From: Chitinophaga sp. H8
GTDB lineage: Bacteria; Bacteroidota; Bacteroidia; Chitinophagales; Chitinophagaceae
Reading direction: 5' to 3'
NCBI RefSeq assembly: GCF_040567655.1
Contig: NZ_JBEXAC010000001.1
Span: 434,001-498,000 of the forward strand
Length of the DNA: 64,000 bases
The position numbers and the translations under genes were made by a program. The notes below the pieces were generated by a model. It saw only the letters and a program-made list of their open reading frames with translations. It did not search any database and had not been told where the DNA came from. Shown piece by piece: positions 8,710 to 18,330 of this stretch. Numbering within the stretch: the stretch's first letter is position 1; each line of letters begins with the position of its first letter.

Positions 8710-11025
8710 ATGAGTAGAATAGTAATGCTGGTATTAGCCATTGTGTTAGGTACCAGTGAAGTCCATGCACAGGAATGGAAAGGAAAATGGATTGCCACAA
8801 TGGAAAATCAAAGTGCCACCAATACCTGGCTGGCATATCGTAAACAGGTAAATGTGGGGCAGGTACCAGCTCATGCCATGGCCAGGATAGCTGCCGACAG
8901 TAAATACTGGCTATGGATAAACGGTAAGCTGGTGGTTTTTGAAGGGGGATTGAAGCGGGGGCCTAATCCCATGGATACCTACTATGATGAAGTAGATATT
9001 GCAGCCTATCTGAAAACAGGTAATAACACCATCGCTGTATTGGTATGGTATTTTGGTAAAGATGGTTTTTCGCATAAGAGCAGTGGCCGTGCAGGGCTGT
9101 TGTTTGATTGTGATGTGAACGGTACAGAGATTGTCAGTGACAAGACATGGAAATGTGCTATACAGCCGGCTTATCAAACAGCAGGTGCCCCCCTGCCTAA
9201 TTTCAGGTTGTCGGAATCAAGTATCCTGTATGATGCCCGTAAAGCGTTATTACAATGGCAGGAGAACAACTATGATGATAAGTGGATGCTTGAAGCTATG
9301 GAGTTAGGAAAAGCAGGTGCATACCCCTGGAATAAACTGCATTTGCGGCCTATTCCCATGTGGAAAGATCACGGGCTTACCTCCTATGTAAATCCCCGGC
9401 AGTTTCCGGTAGTCAGCACCGGAGATACCATTGTATGTGAACTTCCCTATAATGCACAGGTGACTCCTTATCTGGAGGTAGAAGCAACTGCAGGGCAACG
9501 TATCATGATGGCAACAGATAATTACCTGTTCTATTGCCCCGAGATCAGTGTCAGAGCAGAGTATATTACCAGAGATGGTTTGCAGCAGTTTGAATGTCCG
9601 GGCTGGATGAACGGGCACAAAGTATATTACTTTATACCCAAGGGAATTAAGGTAGTTGGGCTGAAGTACCGGGAAACAGGATATGACGCTGCATTTGAAG
9701 GTAGTTTTACCAGCTCTGAACCATTTCTTAATAAGTTATGGGAAAAAGCCAGGAGAACCTTGTATATCAATATGCGGGATACTTATATGGATTGCCCGGA
9801 ACGGGAACGTGCACAGTGGACCGGTGATGCAGTAAATGAATCGGGACAGGCTTTTTATGCACTTTCTCCTTCCAGTCATGCACTGAGTAAGAAATGGTTA
9901 TTTGAGCTGGTCAGCTGGCAGCGGGAGGACAGCAGTTTGTATGCCCCTGTACCTGCAGGAAACTGGAATGGAGAATTACCAGGGCAGGTAGCAGCCAGTG
10001 TGGGCTATTATGGCTTATGGAACTATTATTTACATACAGGAGATAAGGCTACTGTAGCTGCATTGTATAGTGGGGTTAAGCGGTATCTGGACAGCTGGGT
10101 ACCGGATGGGAGAGGAACGATGAAATTCCGTACCGGTGATTGGACATGGGGGGACTGGGGAGAGGAACGCGACATGCTGCTGTTATTTAACCTGTGGTAT
10201 TACCTCGCAGTAAAAGGAATGCATCATATGGCATTGACGTTGGGCAACACTGCCGACGCAGCAAAATATGCCACCTGGATGGAGGAGTTTACGACTTCCT
10301 TTAATCAGCAGTTCTGGACAGGCAGCGCTTACAGGGATCCTGCGTATAAAGGACAAACGGATGACCGGGCGCAAGCGTTGGCGGTCGTAGCTGGTGTAGC
10401 AGGAAAGGAGAAATATCCTTCGTTGCTGAAAGTATTTCAGACAGCCGAACATGCCAGTCCATACATGGAAAAGTATGTATTTGAAGCAATGTTCCGGATG
10501 GGATATGTGAAAGAAGCTTTAGCGCGTCATGAAAAGCGATTTACCGGAATGGTTAATTATCCGGGTTTTACTACACTTTTTGAAGGATGGGGAATAGGAA
10601 AGGAAGGTTTTGGCGGAGGTACCGTAAATCATGCCTGGAGTGGGGGTGGACTGACCATTTTATCTCAATATTTATGTGGTATTGCCCCATTGATACCAGC
10701 TTATAAAGAATTTCAGGTGATGCCGCAGCCTGGCCCGGTTAAAAGTGCTGCTGCCACAATTGCTTCTGTAGCCGGAAAGATCAGCAGTGCTTTTGTCAAC
10801 CTGCCGGATAAATTTACCCTAACAATAGCTGCCCCCGATAATACAACTGCTGTGGTGGGTATCCCGGATAGGGGATGGCGTAAGATATTATTGGGCAATA
10901 AGGTGGTATGGGAAAAAGGTAGTTTTAAAAAGCAGGCTACCGTTGCAGGTGTCAATAATGACAATAAAGATCATATCTGCTTTAAGGTACCTGCCGGGGA
11001 GTGGTCTTTTACCGCGCTAAAATGA
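8710..11025 (+). CDS. GH78 alpha-L-rhamnosidase
   Basis: A 771-residue periplasmic or secreted enzyme expected to remove terminal alpha-L-rhamnose by inversion. A short signal peptide ends at VHAQ. Residues about 25-150 form the rhamnosidase N-terminal beta domain (WIATMEN, YWLWINGKLV). The (alpha/alpha)6 catalytic domain carries the family motif DCPERERAQWTGD, in which Asp361, Glu366 and Asp373 match the three conserved acidic positions of bacterial GH78 enzymes. Glu625 in TLFEGW fits the later catalytic Glu. A C-terminal beta domain follows. Length and order are normal for the family. It follows the T9SS glycosidase gene and is closed by a hairpin terminator, so a rhamnose-containing plant polysaccharide is the likely target. 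Confidence 0.9.
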   Translation: MSRIVMLVLAIVLGTSEVHAQEWKGKWIATMENQSATNTWLAYRKQVNVGQVPAHAMARIAADSKYWLWINGKLVVFEGGLKRGPNPMDTYYDEVDIAAYLKTGNNTIAVLVWYFGKDGFSHKSSGRAGLLFDCDVNGTEIVSDKTWKCAIQPAYQTAGAPLPNFRLSESSILYDARKALLQWQENNYDDKWMLEAMELGKAGAYPWNKLHLRPIPMWKDHGLTSYVNPRQFPVVSTGDTIVCELPYNAQVTPYLEVEATAGQRIMMATDNYLFYCPEISVRAEYITRDGLQQFECPGWMNGHKVYYFIPKGIKVVGLKYRETGYDAAFEGSFTSSEPFLNKLWEKARRTLYINMRDTYMDCPERERAQWTGDAVNESGQAFYALSPSSHALSKKWLFELVSWQREDSSLYAPVPAGNWNGELPGQVAASVGYYGLWNYYLHTGDKATVAALYSGVKRYLDSWVPDGRGTMKFRTGDWTWGDWGEERDMLLLFNLWYYLAVKGMHHMALTLGNTADAAKYATWMEEFTTSFNQQFWTGSAYRDPAYKGQTDDRAQALAVVAGVAGKEKYPSLLKVFQTAEHASPYMEKYVFEAMFRMGYVKEALARHEKRFTGMVNYPGFTTLFEGWGIGKEGFGGGTVNHAWSGGGLTILSQYLCGIAPLIPAYKEFQVMPQPGPVKSAAATIASVAGKISSAFVNLPDKFTLTIAAPDNTTAVVGIPDRGWRKILLGNKVVWEKGSFKKQATVAGVNNDNKDHICFKVPAGEWSFTALK

Positions 11026-11034
11026 TGAGGAAGT

Positions 11035-11086
11035 ATACCTGCACTTTTTGAGGAGTACTGAAAAGTGCAGGTATTTACTTTTTTCG
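11035..11086 (+). terminator. Rho-independent terminator after the GH78 gene
   Basis: Perfect 14-base arms at 11035-11048 and 11061-11074, a 12-base loop, then a T-rich run (TTACTTTTTTC). It starts ten bases after the GH78 stop and separates that operon from the second oxidoreductase gene. Confidence 0.8.
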
Positions 11087-11168
11087 GCGGAAGATAATTT
11101 GCAGGGAGGGGTAGCTATTGGTATTATTTTTTAATATCTTACTGTTAATCACCCAAAATTTAAATCTT

Positions 11169-12500
11169 ATGTCAACCTCCCGCCGCAAGTTTTTAAATAG
11201 TACTGTAAAGCTGATTGCAGGAACTGCCATTGTTAATAGCATTACATCACCTTTAATTGTATGGGGCAAAAGCAATGCGCCGAATGAAAAAATACGTGTT
11301 GGTTTAATTGGCTGTAAAAATATGGGTTTTGGCGACCTGCAAAATGCATTGAAGCTCCCTGGTGTTGAATGTGCGGCACTCTGCGATATTGACGAGCATA
11401 TTTTGAACAGCAGGAGTAAAGAAGTAGAAAAGCTACAGGGAAAAGCTCCGGTGCAGTATAAAGATTTTAGAAAACTGATTGAGAACAAAGACATTGATGC
11501 TGTTATCATTGGTACACCGGATCACTGGCATTGTTTGCCCTTTGTATATGCCTGTGAAGCGGGGAAAGATATTTATGTGGAAAAGCCACTGGCGAATAGC
11601 ATAGCGGAATGTGATATTATGGTGAAAGCCGCCAGGAGATATAAACGTATTGTGCAGGTGGGACAACAGCAACGTAGTGGCCAGCACTGGATAGCAGCAA
11701 TGGATTTCATCAAATCCGGAAAAATAGGACAGTTGCGTAAAGTTAATATATGGGGCAACTTTAACTATGGTATTGGACAACGGGTGGTGCCGGATACCGC
11801 AGTGCCAGCAGGTATTGATTTTGATATGTGGCTGGGGCCTGCCCCTGCACGTAGTTTCAATAGTGCAAGATTTCATGGGTCCTGGCGCATGTTCTGGGAT
11901 TACGGAGGAGGTTTGATGACCGATTGGGGAGTGCATTTAATTGATATGGCATTATGGGCAAAGGATATTGAAACGTTGCCCCTTGCCGTTACTGCTGCCG
12001 GTGGAAATTTCTCCTATCCGGATCATGCACATGAAACCTTTGATACCATGAATGTAAGTTATCAGTTAAAAGATTATATTATTAACTGGGAACATACAGC
12101 TGGCACGGAAAAGGGCCCTTATGGCCGTTCCTATGGGCTTGCATTTATTGGAAATGATGCGACACTGGTAATTGACCGGGAAGGATGGGAGCTTTTCCCG
12201 GAATGGGATCATCAGCAAAACAAACATAAGGTGCCTTTGATCGAAAAGCAGTCTGGAACTGATTCTCATGACTTACATATGAAGAACTTTATTGAATGCA
12301 TTAAAACAGGAAAAGACCCTGCCTGTACTATTGAGAATGGTAGTCTGGTGGCAAAATATGCACACGCCGGTAACATTGCCCTCCGGACAAATTCACGCCT
12401 TGTATGGAACTCATCCAGTAAAAATTTCGGAAACGTACCTGCAGCAAATGCACTGATTACACCTAGCTACAGGAAGCCCTGGGTGTTGCCCAAAGTTTAG
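11169..12500 (+). CDS. Tat-exported Gfo/Idh/MocA family oxidoreductase (larger type)
   Basis: A 443-residue NAD(P)-binding oxidoreductase of the longer, exported Gfo/Idh/MocA subfamily. The N-terminus has a twin-arginine motif (TSRRKFLNS). The Rossmann fold begins at IRVGLIGCKNMGFG; the EKP signature is Glu138-Lys139-Pro140; FDMWLGPAP and GGGLMTDWGVHLIDMALW are typical of this subgroup. The start is ATG 11169; the longer frame from 11118 would bury the Tat motif. It is only distantly like the oxidoreductase at 4839-5954, so the two are unlikely to be redundant. Members act as periplasmic sugar or glycoside dehydrogenases, and some relatives (GH109) hydrolyse glycosides by an NAD-dependent route. 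It appears to be a single-gene unit between a terminator and the long gap that follows. Confidence 0.87.
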   Translation: MSTSRRKFLNSTVKLIAGTAIVNSITSPLIVWGKSNAPNEKIRVGLIGCKNMGFGDLQNALKLPGVECAALCDIDEHILNSRSKEVEKLQGKAPVQYKDFRKLIENKDIDAVIIGTPDHWHCLPFVYACEAGKDIYVEKPLANSIAECDIMVKAARRYKRIVQVGQQQRSGQHWIAAMDFIKSGKIGQLRKVNIWGNFNYGIGQRVVPDTAVPAGIDFDMWLGPAPARSFNSARFHGSWRMFWDYGGGLMTDWGVHLIDMALWAKDIETLPLAVTAAGGNFSYPDHAHETFDTMNVSYQLKDYIINWEHTAGTEKGPYGRSYGLAFIGNDATLVIDREGWELFPEWDHQQNKHKVPLIEKQSGTDSHDLHMKNFIECIKTGKDPACTIENGSLVAKYAHAGNIALRTNSRLVWNSSSKNFGNVPAANALITPSYRKPWVLPKV

Positions 12501-13190
12501 ATACAAGTGGTCGGATAGGATACCGTAGGATGCCTGGTTAAAGATACCTTGTTAAATTGTATTACGAAACGACAATTATTGGTGCGGGCAATCTGTTAAA
12601 CCAATATTCCACGGTATGAGTAAATGACAATAATTGTCCGGATACGGGCTCATTTTTTGAAAATGAGTTGAGGAGTCTGTAATGTGTATGATCGTTTATC
12701 AACCAGCTTTTAGCCTGAGGTTAATTGTTAGGCACGGGCACAGGCATATGCCAGAGAAAAACCAATATATGAAGCGTGCTGCTCACGGTAATATTGAAGA
12801 TCATTACAGATTCAAGAGGTTCGTAATAGTTCCATGTTAATTACAACTTAGTATGCTTCCAATCTGAAAAATTAATCCTTAAGAGGACAAATGTTCTGTT
12901 GTATTACGTAGACTGGATGTCATACGCAGAAAAACCGTTCGTTAGATTATTGATATACTCCCGTTGTGGGTTATAGCGATAACGCTTTACGTATCAGATA
13001 TCTATTGCTATTTATTATTTGAGCGTCAGTAGGCACTACTGAGAGCACCGGGTATGCTATGCCTGTAAGTGAAGGATGAAAAGGATGTAGCGTTCATCTT
13101 ATTCTGTTCGGATCCATAGATTAATAATATGATGCAAATTTTACTAAACCAAAATCAGGTTATCGTTAAAAGCCTTAAAACGACCACACT
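12501..13190. other. 690-base gene-free region with several dyad symmetries
   Basis: No frame here shows a convincing protein. Visible structure: a 13-base palindrome with 6-base arms at 12626-12638 (GACAATAATTGTC), the same half-site motif at 12571-12581 in inverted orientation, an 8-base-stem hairpin at 12649-12667, and a 6-base-stem hairpin at 13027-13041. The region precedes the susC-susD-susC-susD operon, which has no adjacent sigma factor, so it probably holds that operon's promoter and operator. I could not assign a -7/-33 pair. Confidence 0.5.
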
Positions 13191-16100
13191 ATGAAAAGAA
13201 ACTGTAAACGTCACTGGACAGCCTTTACTATGCTCCTGGTAGCCATGTGCTGTTCATTAAATTCCTTCTCGCAGGAAAAGATAAAAATAACGGGAACGGT
13301 TATTGATTCAACAAGCGGGAGCCCGTTGCCAGGGGTCACCGTTATGGTACAGGGCACCAATACCGGTGCCCAGACGGATGTAATCGGGAAGTATACGCTT
13401 AATGCTGCACCTGATGCCGTATTGGTTTTTGCCTATATCGGATTTACGAAGAAAACAGTACCGGTCAATGGGCGTGCCAGCATTAACATCGGGCTTTCCG
13501 CAACTGATGAGAAATTATCAGAGGTAGTGGTGGTAGGATATGGAAAGCAGAAGAAAATATCTGTTACCGGGGCCGTTTCTACAATCGATACCAAAGAAAT
13601 AAAGCAAAGCTCAGCCGCCAGTATGACTGCGACTTTGGCGGGCCGTTTACCGGGATTGACTGCAATACAGTCCGGTGGAGGGCAACCCGGACGTGATGAT
13701 GCCAGAATGTACCTGCGGGGTGCAGCCACAGTTAATAATACCGACCCACTGGTATTGATTGATGGTGTACCGCGTGATAACATCCGGACGATTGATCCAA
13801 ATGAAGTAGCCACCATTACCATTCTGAAAGATGCTTCTGCTACCGCTGTATTTGGAGTAAGGGGGGCAAATGGAGTCATCCTGATTACCACAAAGAGAGG
13901 ACAACCTGGTAAAGCGGAGCTGAACCTAAGCGTGGACCAGAGTTATTCGTCATTTACGAGGGAGCCTGAACGGCTGCATTCATTGGAGTATATGGCACTA
14001 AGAAATGAAGCTGCTAAAAATGATGGGATGACTACCCCACCTTTTAGCCAGGCTGTAATGGATAAGTATGCCAATCCACTGTTGGGGCTTGATCCCAATG
14101 ATCCGGACTATGAAAAGAAAGCAAACCTCAGGAGATATATGTATCCTGATCATGATTATTACCGCGAATTTATATCCCGTTATTCTCCTCAAACAAGGGT
14201 GAATATGAATATTAACGGCGGCACTGATAAAGTTTCTTACTTTGCCAATGCCTCCTATCTCCATCAGGGAGGAAACCTTAAAACAGAGCCGGAATCTGTT
14301 CTGGGATATGATCCCTTTGTGAAAATGGATCGTTACAATTTCCGGACTAATCTTGATTACAAAATCACTCCTTCTTTAAAGGCGATTCTGAATATCGGCA
14401 GCTATATTGAAAAGTTGAATATGCCGGCTGTTGGGGGCATGTATGGCGGTTCTACGGATTGGATGATCTCAGATCTGATCTATCAGGCGCAGACTGTATT
14501 GCCTATTACGCCTGGTCCTACTACCATCGATGGATTTGGCGTGCCGGCCGGACAGATTGTAGATCCCGGATATCTGGACCGCTCCGCCTTTGAAATCATG
14601 AACCGGCGGGGATTCCGCAATGAAGTGAGGTCCAGCCTGAATACTACATTAGGCCTGGAATGGGATTTAGGTAAGCTGGTTACGCAAGGACTTAGTATTA
14701 AAGGAATGATTTCCTATGATACAAGAGCAAATACTACTATGGAAGGTAATAAGACAGAACGCTTGTATCTGGCACAGATAAATTATGATACAGATGAAAT
14801 GACCTATGCATTGAAGCGTTCCGGGGAAGAGCCGCTGTCTATTGGAAAAACAGCGGAATCCCGTTATAATGTCAATATGCAGGGAAGCCTGAACTATGCC
14901 AGGACATTTGGTGGGAAGCATGATGTAGGCGGAATGATATTGGCACAGCGTGATTACTGGGAAACGACTTTGGGAGAAATTCCCTTTAATGTGGTAGGTG
15001 CCTCTGCAAGGGTGACTTATGGATACGACAACCGTTATCTGGCAGAAATTAATGCAGGTTACAATGGTTCTGAGCAATTTGCACCTGGCAAGCGGTATGG
15101 TTTCTTTCCAGCCGCTTCCATAGGGTGGGTAGTGAGTAATGAGCGGTTTTTAAAGGATCATTCCTTTATTACCAACCTGAAGTTAAGAGCCTCCTATGGT
15201 AAAGTGGGTAATGATAAAATCGCCAGTGCGCGCTTCCTGTACTTAAGTAATATTAGCATGGGCGGTGGAGTATTGCCCAGTCTAGGTGCACCTTCTCCGG
15301 GAGCCGGAGGACAAAGTGTAAAGCAGGGACTGCTGGGCAACCCGGACGTAACATGGGAAGAAGCAAAGAAACAAAACTATGGTATTGACATCGGACTTTT
15401 CAAGGATTTGTCACTTACTTTTGACTACTTCATCGAAAACAGGAGTTCTATCCTGATTGAACGGGGTACTATTCCTGCACTGCAGGGAACACCATTAAGC
15501 AATATTCCTAAGGTGAATATGGGTGTGGTGGATAACAAAGGTTTTGAGATAGAGCTGACTTACAGAAAACAACTGAATAAAGATCTGTATCTCTTATTCA
15601 GAGGAAATTATGGATATAACCATAATATTGTCAAGTTCATGGATGAAGCCATCAACGATGAGTCATATGCCTACCGTTATTCTGCTACAGGATTCCCGCT
15701 CGGGCAAGCCAGAGGATATAAAATTGATTACAGCAACGGAAACGGTTTTTTTAATTCCCAGGAAGAGCTGGACAAGTACCTGCAACATACCACCTACGGT
15801 TTTGGAAGCCCCAGAGTGGGAGACTTTATTTACCAGGATCTAACAGGAGATGGTGTAGTGGATGCCAAAGATATAGCACCTATCAAAAATTCCAGCATAC
15901 CCGGTATCGTTTATGGAGCCACTGCCTCCGTAGGATTCAAAGGATTTGATCTTACCGTGTTTTTTCAGGGGGTAGGTAAATACTCTTCCTATTATGCCAA
16001 CCAGGGTGTTAATGAATATACTATCCTGGGAACTTATTTTGGTTATCATAAAACAGCCTGGACCCCGGAAAGATATGCCAACGGAGAGAAAATTACTTAT

Positions 16101-16379
16101 CCGGCGTTAAGTACACATAGTAATACCAACCATGTTCCTAATGACTTTTTTATTATGGACAGATCATTTGTACGTCTTAAGAACATAGAATTAGCGTATA
16201 CCCTGCCTCCAAAAACCCTGGATAAAATTGGTGTTAAGTCAACAAGAGTTTATATCAGTGGTCAGAATATGTTTACCTGGGATAAGCTGAGGATGGATCA
16301 CCTGGATCCGGAAAACAATAGTTCTCTTGGGTATCCCGTAACACGGATGATGAACTTTGGATGCAATGTTACCTTCTAA
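13191..16379 (+). CDS. SusC-like TonB-dependent outer-membrane receptor 1
   Basis: A 1062-residue SusC/RagA family transporter that would import oligosaccharides across the outer membrane with TonB energy. Order: signal peptide ending near NSFSQ, CarboxypepD_reg-like domain (about residues 32-115), a conserved VVVVGYGKQKK segment, the plug (about 125-235, with VFGVRGANGVILITTKRG), then the beta-barrel to the C-terminal Phe. There is no STN domain, so no anti-sigma signalling is expected, and no sigma/FecR pair is adjacent. Its SusD partner starts 17 bases after the stop. It resembles the receptors at 18331 and 59285 more than those at 28014 and 47455. A strongly matching DNA stretch near 15733 recurs near 20804 in the next susC, supporting duplication. 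Confidence 0.95.
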   Translation: MKRNCKRHWTAFTMLLVAMCCSLNSFSQEKIKITGTVIDSTSGSPLPGVTVMVQGTNTGAQTDVIGKYTLNAAPDAVLVFAYIGFTKKTVPVNGRASINIGLSATDEKLSEVVVVGYGKQKKISVTGAVSTIDTKEIKQSSAASMTATLAGRLPGLTAIQSGGGQPGRDDARMYLRGAATVNNTDPLVLIDGVPRDNIRTIDPNEVATITILKDASATAVFGVRGANGVILITTKRGQPGKAELNLSVDQSYSSFTREPERLHSLEYMALRNEAAKNDGMTTPPFSQAVMDKYANPLLGLDPNDPDYEKKANLRRYMYPDHDYYREFISRYSPQTRVNMNINGGTDKVSYFANASYLHQGGNLKTEPESVLGYDPFVKMDRYNFRTNLDYKITPSLKAILNIGSYIEKLNMPAVGGMYGGSTDWMISDLIYQAQTVLPITPGPTTIDGFGVPAGQIVDPGYLDRSAFEIMNRRGFRNEVRSSLNTTLGLEWDLGKLVTQGLSIKGMISYDTRANTTMEGNKTERLYLAQINYDTDEMTYALKRSGEEPLSIGKTAESRYNVNMQGSLNYARTFGGKHDVGGMILAQRDYWETTLGEIPFNVVGASARVTYGYDNRYLAEINAGYNGSEQFAPGKRYGFFPAASIGWVVSNERFLKDHSFITNLKLRASYGKVGNDKIASARFLYLSNISMGGGVLPSLGAPSPGAGGQSVKQGLLGNPDVTWEEAKKQNYGIDIGLFKDLSLTFDYFIENRSSILIERGTIPALQGTPLSNIPKVNMGVVDNKGFEIELTYRKQLNKDLYLLFRGNYGYNHNIVKFMDEAINDESYAYRYSATGFPLGQARGYKIDYSNGNGFFNSQEELDKYLQHTTYGFGSPRVGDFIYQDLTGDGVVDAKDIAPIKNSSIPGIVYGATASVGFKGFDLTVFFQGVGKYSSYYANQGVNEYTILGTYFGYHKTAWTPERYANGEKITYPALSTHSNTNHVPNDFFIMDRSFVRLKNIELAYTLPPKTLDKIGVKSTRVYISGQNMFTWDKLRMDHLDPENNSSLGYPVTRMMNFGCNVTF

Positions 16380-16396
16380 TCTTATAACAAAAAATT

Positions 16397-18292
16397 ATGA
16401 AAACAATATACGTGTATTTGTTTGTGCTGTCGGTACTAGCCATGGGAGCTTGTAAGAAGGCGTTGGACATGGCACCGGACGGGAAAATTTCACTAAATGA
16501 TGTTTTTTCAGATAATACGAAAGTTGCCGCATTTTTAAATTCCTGCTATGATAATATGCCTATAAAGGGAACCAAGTATTTTTTCTGGAGCCGTGGGCCG
16601 GTGGAATGGAGTGATGAAGCCTGGGATACTGATGCGGAAGCGGAACCCTGGATTATGTCTGGCCGCATGTATAATGGAGATGCTTCTGCTGGCAATCATC
16701 CTGTAACCAACCGTGATTTTGAGGATGGTAAGTATGATTATTGGGGCAGGTACTGGAATGCCATCAGTAATTGCTCTGTTTTTCTGAGCAGAATTGATAG
16801 TGCCACTGTGTCTAATCCGGATGACAGAAAGCGCTGGAAAGCGGAAGCACATTTACTCAGAGCTTATTACTATTCAGAGTTATTAAAATGGTTTGGGCCA
16901 GTTTTACCTATCGCTAAAACACCTTATGCATTTACAGACGATTTCTCTAAAATAAAGAAGGAGAGCTATTATGATGTTGTGAAATTTATTATGGAGGATT
17001 GTGATGCCGCACTAGCTATCAATGAATTGCCCTGGAGAATCGTTTCAAGCGGAGAGTTTGGCCGTGTGAACAGAGCAATGGCAGAAGCTATTAAATCGAA
17101 AATGATTCTTTTTGCAGCCAGTCCCTTGTATAGTAGTGGGCAAAACCACTGGCAGGAAGCGTATGAAGTAAATAAGACCTCACTTGCCCACCTCAGAGCC
17201 AATGGTTTTGAGTTGTATAATAAAGTGAATCTGCCTCATATTTATCTTTCAGATGATGCTTACCTCGGACCTGATAAGAATGTACATACCGCTTTATACA
17301 ATGAATATTTTACCCAAACTGCCCAGTATGCAGCGAATCCGATTGACAAGGAAACGATCTATCAATGCAGGGAAAACCAGGGAAATATTTGGGACATTGA
17401 TGGGATAGGCGCACAGGATGGCTATAAATCAGGTACCTGCCCTTCACAGGAATTGGTAGATGCTTATGAAACAATCAATGGGGAACCGGTACTTAACCTG
17501 GCTAATCCCTATGCAGATGATAAGCATTTACAACCTAACTATAATACTGCCAATAAAATGTATGACCCGAATGATCCTTATAAGAACCGGGATCCCCGTT
17601 TCTATGCCTCTATTTATTATAATGGATCAAAACGGAAATGCTGGTGGACATTTGCGGAAACACCACAATCTTATGAGAACTATCCCGGAGGCATTGGTAA
17701 CAGGGCAAGAGTTATCAGCACCTATGTAGGAGAGCCACAAACGGGTATTCATCCCACAACAAGAAAGGCTACCCGTACCGGTTATTTTGAGCGCAAATTC
17801 CTTCATCCCAATTGTGGCAATGACAATCCCGTGGCAGGTGCCAATTGGAAATTATTCCGGCTGGGAGAAGTGATTCTCAATTTTGCAGAAGCTGCTGCAG
17901 AAGCAGGTCAGCTGGGTGAGGCTATTACAGCTGTAAATGAAATCAGAGCCAGGGCTGGAATGCCGGACCTGCCCACATCTTTACCAAAAGATGAACTGAT
18001 CCGGCGCATCCGTAACGAACGCAGGGTAGAACTGGCAATGGAAGAAAACAGGTATTTCGATATACGCCGTTGGACGGCGCCCAGTGGAGATCTTTCGAAA
18101 ACAGACAGATGGATTACTGCCATGGAAATTACCAGAAAACCGGATGGCACATTTACATATCAGCGACGCACCGTAAGGGACACGGAACGTAAGAATTATA
18201 CGAATAAGTTTCTTTTTGTTCCCATCCCGCTAGCGGAAGCTAATCGCCTGATGGCAATTACAGGTACCAGTTGGCAAAATGCAGGTTGGTAA
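16397..18292 (+). CDS. SusD-like glycan-binding lipoprotein 1 (RagB/SusD)
   Basis: A 631-residue lipoprotein with a lipobox at MGACKK near residue 19, then the SusD N-terminal helices beginning DMAPDGKISLNDVF. SusD features are the TPR-like segment WKAEAHLLRAYYYSELLKWF, the family anchor ELVDAYE, DPRFYASIYYNG, and the C-terminal NEIRARAGMPDLP followed by RRIRNERRVELAMEENRYFD. It should form the lid over the SusC at 13191-16379, with which it is tightly spaced. The next susC starts 38 bases downstream, so all four genes look like one operon. Confidence 0.95.
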   Translation: MKTIYVYLFVLSVLAMGACKKALDMAPDGKISLNDVFSDNTKVAAFLNSCYDNMPIKGTKYFFWSRGPVEWSDEAWDTDAEAEPWIMSGRMYNGDASAGNHPVTNRDFEDGKYDYWGRYWNAISNCSVFLSRIDSATVSNPDDRKRWKAEAHLLRAYYYSELLKWFGPVLPIAKTPYAFTDDFSKIKKESYYDVVKFIMEDCDAALAINELPWRIVSSGEFGRVNRAMAEAIKSKMILFAASPLYSSGQNHWQEAYEVNKTSLAHLRANGFELYNKVNLPHIYLSDDAYLGPDKNVHTALYNEYFTQTAQYAANPIDKETIYQCRENQGNIWDIDGIGAQDGYKSGTCPSQELVDAYETINGEPVLNLANPYADDKHLQPNYNTANKMYDPNDPYKNRDPRFYASIYYNGSKRKCWWTFAETPQSYENYPGGIGNRARVISTYVGEPQTGIHPTTRKATRTGYFERKFLHPNCGNDNPVAGANWKLFRLGEVILNFAEAAAEAGQLGEAITAVNEIRARAGMPDLPTSLPKDELIRRIRNERRVELAMEENRYFDIRRWTAPSGDLSKTDRWITAMEITRKPDGTFTYQRRTVRDTERKNYTNKFLFVPIPLAEANRLMAITGTSWQNAGW

Positions 18293-18330
18293 TATTGAAA
18301 TTTTGTAAATGCTTGTAAATACAAATCCAA

